A stretch of DNA of 64,000 bases from Roridomyces roridus (lineage: Eukaryota > Basidiomycota > Agaricomycetes > Agaricales > Mycenaceae). The stretch spans positions 372,001 through 436,000 of the forward strand of contig JARKIF010000027.1 in NCBI GenBank assembly GCA_029378245.1, read 5' to 3'. The position numbers and the translations under genes are program-made. Of this stretch, positions 56,809 through 64,000 are shown in pieces. The notes beneath the pieces were generated by a model. That model worked only from the letters and a program-made list of their open reading frames with translations, did no database searches and had not been told where the DNA came from. Numbering within the stretch: the stretch's first letter is position 1; each line of letters starts with the position of its first letter.

Positions 56809-58683
56809 ATGCCACCAAGAACAGACGATCCCGGCAGAAAATTCTACTGGGTCGTGTTGACCCCTTCCGCTGTCGAAACCGTCGCCTACCTCTCTTCCGA
56901 CATCGCCTCCTCTGTCGCTTCCACCGTTATCACAAACAGCTACCTCGCTGTCCTCGTCGTTAACTCGCAGTGGACTCCGAAAAGAACAGTGGCTGCGTAC
57001 TTCGTCCAGCACCGTAACAGCGCCGAAGAGCTGGAGACTTTTCATCCCATTCATCCATCTATGCTCGAGTCGAGAGAGCCCATCATCCCGCCCCCGTCAT
57101 TCGCAGATTTCGGCGAGTGCGTCTTGGACACGAGTCGACGGGCTATGTTTGATGGAGTCTACGAGGGCGAGCTGGACACTCGAAACCTCATCCCACCAGA
57201 GTGTCTCGGTTCCTTCCCGACGCAAAGGTGGCTGGATATGGATCTGGAATTCAACCTGCGCGATGAAAAGCATGAAGAGGAGAAGCGGTGCGAGGAGCTG
57301 GAAGCCCACCGCATCGGAGCCGATTACGACAAGTGGACGAACTTTAGCTGCAGGAGTACTGTCGCGGTGCCTCTGCCGCATACATTTACTGCGCCGAATG
57401 ACATCAAGGTGGTCGTCAGCTACGATCTATCCGCTGTGCGCCAACTGGTGCCTGCGAGCCAGTTTTTCGAGGAGGAGTTGAAGATTAAAAGGTCTTGTGC
57501 CTTTCTGTACTGCGTGCGCTGAATCAATCGCTAACGTGGATCGATAGATTTCGATCTTTTTGTTCGCGAGAAGACGCACTGGCAGAAAATACATTTTTAT
57601 GGGTCCAAGAACAGGTAGCGTCTCATTGGACTTTCTTTCTTATTCTAATGTCATTAATCTAGTACGCTCGGGGGTATCCCATTCGAGAGTCTTTCGACGA
57701 CGACACGGTCGAGGATCTGAGTCATCCGGCCCTCATTGCGTTGGCGGCTTCCATGGTGCACCCGTACGACATGGCCGAGGAGTCATCCTCCAAGTCGTAT
57801 GGAGGTTGGTGGGACGGACCCGACTTCGGCGAAGCCTGGCTTCCGGATCTTCCCCATATCGACCCTCACTCTTTCGCCGTAATCTATTTTGAGGTTTTGG
57901 GCACGCTCATTGTACGTGTTTTTCTTATCGTCCTCAGGCGCGTAAGCTCACCCAATCATTCAGGACAATGAAACCGGGATATGGAACGCACTGCAGCCCT
58001 TATTGGAACGCAGTGGCAAAGACCTTTCGCGGATCGAGGCCCTGGGCCTGTACTTTGAGGCAGAAGAGGAAGTCAAAGAACGGGCGGCTTCCGACAAACC
58101 TCTCCTGCAACAATGCTACGAAGAATTCGCTCTCCGACTCGGCCTGACATGGGCTTCGTCCGAATCCTCCGCATTCGCCTCTTCCATCGCTTCCTGGCTG
58201 TTGTGCCCAGGCGCCCTTGAATGGATCCGAAAACTCCACCCCCACTTGTCCCTCGTCGCCCTCATCGACATCGACGCCCAATCTCTCTCCTCATGTACCG
58301 CATTCTCCCTCCTCAGACCATACTTCTCGGAAACGATGATGCAGTTTGACCACGAGAAGCTCAAGGTCCCGAGCACTGGTCAGTGCATCGTCTCGAGCAG
58401 CCTTTATTGGGGTATCGAACCGGCGCGGTGGGTCGACGTACCAGGGGTATGGCTCCGCCTGCCTGGTAGTCTTGCCGCTACTGCACCTGATGAACCCGAT
58501 GGGCGGGATCAGTGGGGTGGCCACGAGTTGTGCATATTATCATGGAGAGAATGCTATGGGCTCGAAAAGCTCGCGCCCTTGTTGTTGGGCAAAGAGGAGC
58601 ACACTACGGCGGAGGTCAAGGGTGACGATGCATTGGACTTGGTCGAATTGAGTCGGGTCGATAGTGGATATGCTTCTGCCTAA
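56809..58683 (+). CDS. Orphan family II: N-terminal region plus degenerate HAD-like domain (572 aa)
   Basis: Exons 56809-57491, 57548-57614, 57663-57911 and 57964-58683 have the same borders and phases as the other family II genes and give 572 residues. ATG 56809 (MPPRTDDPGRKFYWVVLTPS) is chosen because it aligns with the family start. The N-terminal half has AAYFVQHRNSAEELETFHPIHPS and PPPSFADFGECVLDTSR. The HAD-like half has VIYFEVLGTLI-DNETGIWNAL, ESSAFASSIASWLLCPGA, VALIDIDAQSL. Unlike the other copies, Gly-Thr-Leu of motif I is kept, but the nucleophilic Asp is replaced by Glu (YFEV), and the motif II Ser and motif III Lys are missing. Probably a non-catalytic or altered HAD protein. It is the most diverged copy and intact. 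Confidence 0.82.
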
Positions 58684-58836
58684 TCACAAGATCTTTTCTC
58701 AATCCCGTCGTTTCGCGTGAAATTGAAAGATACATATTGGAGACAAGTAAGGGTACAGAGGTCACTAAAATACAAGTACACTAAGCGTACATTCAAGAAA
58801 GGACGAGATAAATAGACCCAAGAGAAAGAAAAAAAA

Positions 58837-60602
58837 TCACCGCTCCCAAGCCCCATCGACCCACCACCGCTTATCGGCGCCCCTGACACCCCACTCGGCC
58901 ACGCCCGTATCGCTCGCGACATACACGTACGAGCCCGTAGGGTCGAAACACGCGCCAGCGAGGTTGCGCTCCACATCCAAGTCCTCTTCCTCCTCGCACA
59001 TATCCGGTGGCGGTGCAGGCGGCTCGGGCTCCAGCTCGGGCTCCTCGATAAAGTATGGAGGCCTACCCCGCACCTCCTCCATCTCCTCGTCCTCCTCCTC
59101 AATACGGAACCGCGAAGGCACGCCATGGTACCCAAGCACCCGCCGTACCTCCCTCTCGACTGATCGGTCGCCCAATGGTGGAATGACGAGCACCTCGTCG
59201 TCTGCAGCTGCAATACGAAATGTCTCCTCCAGTGTGCGTACGATACGCGCTGTCGTGCTGGGCGATCGTCGTGGTTGCTGACGCGCTGGAGGTGGCGGCA
59301 CGGGAGGTGGGGCGGGAAACCCGGGCATAGAAATCACTTCCTCCGTCTCAAACGTGCGGGCATCCACTACGTGGACGAGAGACGTGTGCTCCGTGAACAG
59401 CATCAACTCTCGTCCAGGTCTACCACCAAACTTGACTGCCCGTGCACTCCATCCAGGCCCCCGTGTCTTGTGCTGGCTCCATTCTTGCGGGTCCTCGGAA
59501 AGCCAGGTGGTGTCGTTGGCCCCAGATCGAGAAACGCCGCGCGTCTTGTCGGTGTGGAAGACTTTGAGCGGCCGAGTGCTGCGGACGTCCCAGACGGCTA
59601 CAGCACCTTCCTGGGCTGCAACGGCGTACTTGCTGCCGTCGGCAGAGAAGGCGGTGGAGAAGGAGGCGACCAGCGCAGGGGAGGAGAAGGGATTGGATGT
59701 CGGAGGAAGCGTGAGGGTGGCGATGGGTGAAGCGGTGACATGGGCGCCTCCAGTAAGGCGGTGGAGGAAGACTTTGGATGAGTCACCAACAGATAGAAGA
59801 GTACGGCCATCGGGAGATATGGAAGCTGCGGGAAACGTTGGCGTCGTCGTCGGCGGACAAAAGAAAAAAGCTACTCACAGTGATTAACGGGTACATTGAA
59901 TCGTACAACGCCAGACGGTGTGATTGAAGTCGGGCGCGCACGAACGGGAACGTCAAAGAACATGACTACCCGGTCGTTGTTGCTAATGGCCATCCGGGGC
60001 TCGACGCTGCTCTCATTCGAGTCCGTGAGGCTGAGCGACGTCAGCAGAATCGAGTTGTTGATAGACCCCTGCAGCTGCGTATTGAAGGACCACTCGCGCT
60101 GGCTGTCGGGCTTGAGAAGCGAGAGGTGTATTTCCGCATCCTGGCCGCCTGCTGCGAGAAGAGTCCGATCCGTTCCTGGCACGGGGAGCGAGGCCAAGGT
60201 GTTTGGCAGGAAGGGGAGCTCTGCAATCGTCCGTGGTGGCTTGTCTGGAGCGAGTAGGTCGTGCTCGAGGATGGACTTGGACTGAATGTAGTTGACGACG
60301 CCGCGTTCCCGAGGACATATTATCACGTCCCGCAGCTGGCTGCAAGTCTTCAATGACGAAAATGAGGCCGTGGATGGTGATGTACGCACACATGGCCAAT
60401 GGTAACCGTCGTCGCAGCCTTCAGAGTCGGCGTCGAAGATGCCAGCAAAGGTGGGTCTCTGGCCATCGAGACAGGAAGATGGAGGGCGGAAGCAAGAGCA
60501 AGTACATAGCAACACCGCTTCCGGTCTTCCGCTGTCACGCGGTCCCACCAGGGCGTTTGAAAATCCTGACTGGGTTTGGCTCAGCTCAAAAGAATCTGGC
60601 AT
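58837..60602 (-). CDS. WD40-repeat protein of the fungal DUF2415 type
   Basis: ATG 60602 opens MPDSFELSQTQ; small introns follow near 60540-60480 and 60390-60345. The main exon contains LRDVIICPRERGVVNYIQ, TLLAAGGQDAEIHLSLL and ISNNDRVVMFFDVP. After an intron near 59880 come SISPDGRTLLSVGDSSKVFLH, AVAAQEGAVAVWDVRS and FTEHTSLVHVVDARTFE, recognisable WD-type blades. The C-terminal part is a Pro-rich and highly acidic insertion (EEEDEEMEEV; EPELEPEPPAPPP), then a last blade (CFDPTGSYVYVASDTGVAEW), ending DGAWER. This arrangement fits the fungal DUF2415 beta-propeller proteins, whose function is not established. The frame is intact. Confidence 0.82.
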
Positions 60603-60912
60603 GGAACTAGTTCTACAGCTCGTAAGAGGAAGCGATCCTCATGGTGGTCTCATTCCGGCAAATTTCCATGATTAGCGGCTTTGAAAGACCGAGTTCGGAG
60701 TCGGCGACTACAGGCCGTCTACCGACCCCGAGGCTATCACCGTTAAATCCAGCTTCAAAGAAATCTATCCCATCCGAGACTTCATATACAGAGCCCACGC
60801 GGGCCTGTTACAATTAAGTATTAGTACAAAACAGGTTAACCGCTTAATTGAGTGGCACCGCAAGCCGTTGAGGGATAAAGTACTAGTGAATGCGGGGAAA
60901 AGGAGGCGGTAT
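60603..60912. other. Upstream region of the WD40 gene
   Basis: The sequence beside the WD40 ATG contains no recognised exon or repeat and probably includes its promoter. The right end (60905-60912) is the GGCGGTAT target duplication of the adjoining hAT-type element. Confidence 0.45.
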
Positions 60913-62580
60913 CAAGGGGCACCAAAGATAAGAAATTTCCTATTATAGGAGGGGAGGGGGGGGGGGTCCCTCCAAGGGCTGAGAAAAAAGTTTTGTACCC
61001 AATGTCCGTAAGGTTCATCAGCCTTTTGACAGTTTACTTGGCACTTTATGGCACTTTTCCGCTTGCCACGAGCTCGGCAAAAGTGAAAAGTGGCAAAGTC
61101 CACATTTCAGCTCCCTCAAACATAGGCTTGGACAGACCATGTAGCTATCTGAATGAAATATGAGTTGAAAGGTCACAGAATATCAAAATGTGCGGGAGGT
61201 TCCGGCAAGGAGAGAGCCGCAACAGCGGCATCAATTCCGCGTTGCCGGGGACTTTTTCGGAAATCACACCTGGCTTTTCACTTGTCGACTTTAGCACTTT
61301 TCGGCACTTTTCCGGCTATTTTTTGGCGTGGAAAAGTGTCAAAAGTAAATTGCAGGAAGTCTGATGTTCACCAGGGGTAGAGGTATACCTCCGGAGGTCA
61401 GAGGTAAGGTCGACGGAGGTAGAGGTGGAGGTACAAACCAGCTGAAACCTCCCGACCTTTGACAGACCTTTGGAGGTTCAGAGGTCCAGCAAGGTTTGGT
61501 TCAAACTGTGCAGAACTGGACTTCATCAGACTTTTGACATGAAACTTGTGAGCTTGTACAAGCTCATTCAAGCTCACAAGCTTCTGCCAAATCGCCGCAA
61601 GCTCACAAGCTCACAAGCCAGGTCTCGAAATCCACAAGGTCTGCCGTTCGACTCCTGGAAAGTGCAAATTTTTATTTATTCTTGGCTGCTCCTGTGTTTA
61701 CCTTTGTGTTCAGTGAACTCGAGGGCTGTCCTGCTGTTTACAGAATTATTTCTGAGCTGAAATTTGCTTTTTTCAGATGCATTGTTCATTGGAATCGAGC
61801 TTGCGAGCTTGTGCGGCAAGCTGCCAAGCCCCACAAGTCCACAAGATGATTTTCAAAACACTGATGTTGGAGACACTTTTTGGACCACAACAGTTTTTCT
61901 TGATGGCGATCAAAATTTGATCGGTGTTGTTGATGATCACATTTGTCAAGAAATCATAGCTCTGGTGGTGAAATTGAGCTGGGATGAACATTGTAGGGCC
62001 AGGAACCTGAAGTTGAGTTCACAATTTTCAAAGTTCTGACTGATTTCATGTACCATCATGTTTCTTATCAGAAATTGATGGGACATCAGAGGTTCAGAGG
62101 TAAGGTAGAGGTCGACCTCTGAAGGGTCAGAGGTTTCGGAGGTAAGGGTAGAGGTAGGGCCATTCGTACCTCTACCTCTACCCCTGGTGAACCTTAAATT
62201 ATGTCCGCAGACACTGGAAAGGCCCTGTTTGCATAGTAGGCCACTGGAAAGAGCCCCAGAGGACTTTCTCAATTTTTTCGGTACATGGTCTCGACCTGGT
62301 CACGTGTACGATTAGTCACGTGCTCTGGTCACATGCGGACCCTCGTCAACTCAGAATTTCTACGGAAAACCCCAATCTTGGGCTCCAGAGCTGATAGAAT
62401 GGACTGGAAGCCCTTGGGAGGCATGTGCAGGCAGCAGGGGGGACAAAATACCCAAAATAATGTCATTTGATGCGTCCAAAAAAGGAAATTTCCTTTTATA
62501 GAGGAGGGGAGGGTCTGCCAATTTGGCTGAAAAAAGAAATTCGAGGTGATGTGCTGATCTCTTATCTTTGGTGCCCCTTG
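60913..62580 (+). mobile_element. hAT-type element, 1668 bp, with nested insertions
   Basis: The ends are CAAGGGGCACCAAAGATAAG and its inverse CTTATCTTTGGTGCCCCTTG, flanked by the perfect 8-bp duplication GGCGGTAT (60905-60912 and 62581-62588). The terminal 100-300 bp on each side match, in opposite orientation, the 466-bp copy at 23907-24372. The middle is extra: GAGGT-rich arrays at 61372-61490 and 62085-62195, AAGCTCACAAGC arrays near 61555-61620, and AGTGCC/GGCACTTTT words near 61035-61340. No transposase frame is present; the longest open stretch is under 100 codons. It is either a larger non-autonomous form or the short form with other elements inserted. Confidence 0.85.
61366..62195. 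mobile_element. Probable nested element with CAGGGGTAGAGGTA ends
   Basis: Inside the hAT-type element, GTTCACCAGGGGTAGAGGTA at about 61366-61385 is matched in inverse orientation by TACCTCTACCCCTGGTGAAC at about 62177-62196. Subterminal GAGGT/ACCTC repeats occur on both sides. No clear target duplication was found, so the borders are approximate. The interior (61640-62080) has a non-coding, A/T-richer character. Confidence 0.6.
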
Positions 62581-62588
62581 GGCGGTAT

Positions 62589-63185
62589 ACGTATGGGCAT
62601 TGACTGTGGAGGTTGAGTTGGATTTACTGCGGCATCTTTCCGGAAGCCCAGTAGCCTCCGATCCGACTGGCTGCCAGAAGAATGGTAGATCTGCCGGTGG
62701 GGACTTTTTACATAGAACTTCGGAGGATTGACGCTGCCTGCCTTCTGAACCAAAATAGGTGGTTCAAAAGTAGATACCCGGCTTGGTCAAGTTTCCTCGT
62801 CCAGTAGCACAGACACGACCTGGCCCCTGAGAGTCCCATCCAGTGATGTCTAACCGTTCTTCACCCGTAGGCATCATTGTTTTTGGTACGCAATCAAAAT
62901 GAAATTTGGCATCAAAATTGTGAACACTCTGGCTGTCCACACAATGACCCAGAAATTATGAAGCTTCACCCACCCCTGTTTTCGATGCTGAGGAACATGA
63001 ATATGACGGCACCAGAGCCATCAAAGTGATCCGTATGCGGCAAATTGACAAATATGCTCAAAATATGCTAACCGTTTCGTTCCACATTCAGCATCTGTAC
63101 AAATGATAAATACTGTTCACTCGAAGCCTGAGAACAAGGAGAATGAGGGGGGAAGGGGTAGATCACGAGAGTGCCGTAGGTTGGA
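62589..63185. other. Spacer between the transposon and the ankyrin gene
   Basis: No gene or repeat was recognised. It includes the presumed 3' flank of the minus-strand ankyrin gene. Confidence 0.4.
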
Positions 63186-64000
63186 TCACGGAGAGGCCAT
63201 ATTCGAGGAGGCATTGTGCAGCGGAGTCCCGCCATCTTCCTCGGCAGCATTGACTGAGGCCCCATGTTCAATCAGCAGCTTTGCAATATCAAGGCGGCCA
63301 TCCTGGGAGGCATAGTGCAGTGGAGTCCCGCCATCTTCCCTGGCAGCATTGACTGAGGCCCCATGTTCAATCAGCAGCTTTGCAATATCAAGGTGTCCAT
63401 CCGAGGAGGCATAGTGCAGTGGAGTCCAGCCATCTTCCCTGGCAGCATTGACTGAGGCCCCATGTTCAATCAGCAGCTTTGCAATATCATGGTGTCCATC
63501 CGAGGAGGCATAGTGCAGTGGAGTCCCGCCATCTTCCTCGGTAGCATTGACTGAGGCCCCATAATCTATCAGCAGCTTTGCAATATCATGGTGTCCATCT
63601 GAGGAGGCACAGTGCAGTGGAGTCCCGCCATCTTCCTTGGCAGCATTGACTGAGGCCCCATAATCTATCAGCAGCTTTGCAATATCATGGTGTCCATCCG
63701 AAGAGGCACAGTGCAGTGGAGTCCCGCCATCTTCCTTGGCAGCATTGACTGAGGCCCCATAATCTATCAGCAGCTTTGCAATATCATGGTGTCCATCCGA
63801 AGAGGCACAGTGCAGTGGAGTCCCGCCATCTTCCTCAGCAGCATTGACTGAGGCCCCATGTTCAATCAGCAGCTTTGCAATATCAAGGCGGCCACCCGAG
63901 GAGGCATAGTGCAGTGGAGTCCCACCATCTTCCTCAGCAGCATTGACTGAGGCCCCATGTTCAATCAGCAGCTTTGCAATATCAAGGCGGCCACCCGAGG
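63186..64000 (-). CDS. Ankyrin-repeat protein, C-terminal part (gene continues past the window)
   Basis: The minus strand is open from the window edge to a TGA at 63186-63188. It consists of about eight 33-residue ankyrin repeats in a row, each like DGHHDIAKLLIDYGASVNAA and EDGGTPLHCAS, with the hallmark TPLH at the start of a repeat and A-LL-x-GA motifs in the helices. The repeats differ at only a few positions in 99 bp, mostly silent or conservative. The protein ends soon after the last repeat (TPLHNASSNMASP). Ankyrin arrays bind other proteins. In fungi such arrays often end NACHT- or Pfs-type receptor proteins, but the N-terminal part is outside the window, so that cannot be judged. Confidence 0.9.
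   Translation of the reverse strand, partial: SGGRLDIAKLLIEHGASVNAAEEDGGTPLHYASSGGRLDIAKLLIEHGASVNAAEEDGGTPLHCASSDGHHDIAKLLIDYGASVNAAKEDGGTPLHCASSDGHHDIAKLLIDYGASVNAAKEDGGTPLHCASSDGHHDIAKLLIDYGASVNATEEDGGTPLHYASSDGHHDIAKLLIEHGASVNAAREDGWTPLHYASSDGHLDIAKLLIEHGASVNAAREDGGTPLHYASQDGRLDIAKLLIEHGASVNAAEEDGGTPLHNASSNMASP

Noticed and set aside
58964..59281. Ser-rich plus-strand opening inside the WD40 gene
   Set aside because: It is the reverse complement of the acidic Glu/Asp stretch of the minus-strand protein.
63186..64000. CRISPR-like array of regular repeats
   Set aside because: The 99-bp units are contiguous without spacers and translate as ankyrin repeats in one open frame in a eukaryotic context.

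Overview
The window is nuclear DNA of a mushroom-forming basidiomycete (Agaricomycetes). The evidence is genes cut by many introns of about 45-60 nt, a tRNA-His with a short intron, a 375-residue actin, MYND and F-box genes of the kind expanded in these fungi, a C2H2 regulator, a DUF2415/WD40-type protein, and several lineage-restricted orphan families. No bacterial, plasmid or phage feature was seen.

Layout. 0-7.5 kb: a degraded, truncated Argonaute (minus), a small spliced gene, and a long multi-exon gene with a short ankyrin-like tail that carries an in-frame TAG. 7.5-10 kb: poorly resolved, possibly decayed. 9.8-13.9 kb: a MYND zinc-finger gene and a complete divergent actin. 14.2-15.4 kb: an FAD monooxygenase lacking its N-terminal nucleotide-binding part. 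16.4-21.6 kb: two members of orphan family I, a tRNA-His and an F-box gene. 23.9-27.2 kb: a hAT-type MITE and a 13-exon gene for a kinase-like, tail-anchored protein. 27.5-29.7 kb: a flavin-containing monooxygenase. 30.1-58.7 kb: a mosaic of two orphan families. 43.2-45.0 kb: a C2H2 transcription factor inside that mosaic. 58.8-60.6 kb: the WD40 gene. 60.9-62.6 kb: a 1.67-kb hAT-type element. 63.2-64.0 kb: a run of near-identical ankyrin repeats leaving the window.

The most unusual content is the paired orphan families. Family I has an exon-1 module (motif like I-D-E-V-H-P-G-Q), an exon-2 module (motif like I-W-L-G-x-P) and a Pro/Gln-rich tail. Family II is about 570-580 residues: a novel N-terminal region fused to a haloacid-dehalogenase-like domain whose catalytic motif I is altered. 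Members of both families alternate between 30 and 59 kb. One member of each family appears to have been cut in half by a single inversion of about 18.1 kb (breakpoints near 33.27 and 51.38 kb). Inside that inverted segment is a roughly 3-kb-arm inverted duplication (34.7-40.9 kb). No function is assigned to the pair.

All exon structures were read by eye from splice motifs and reading-frame continuity. No database search was possible, so family names rest on recognised motifs.
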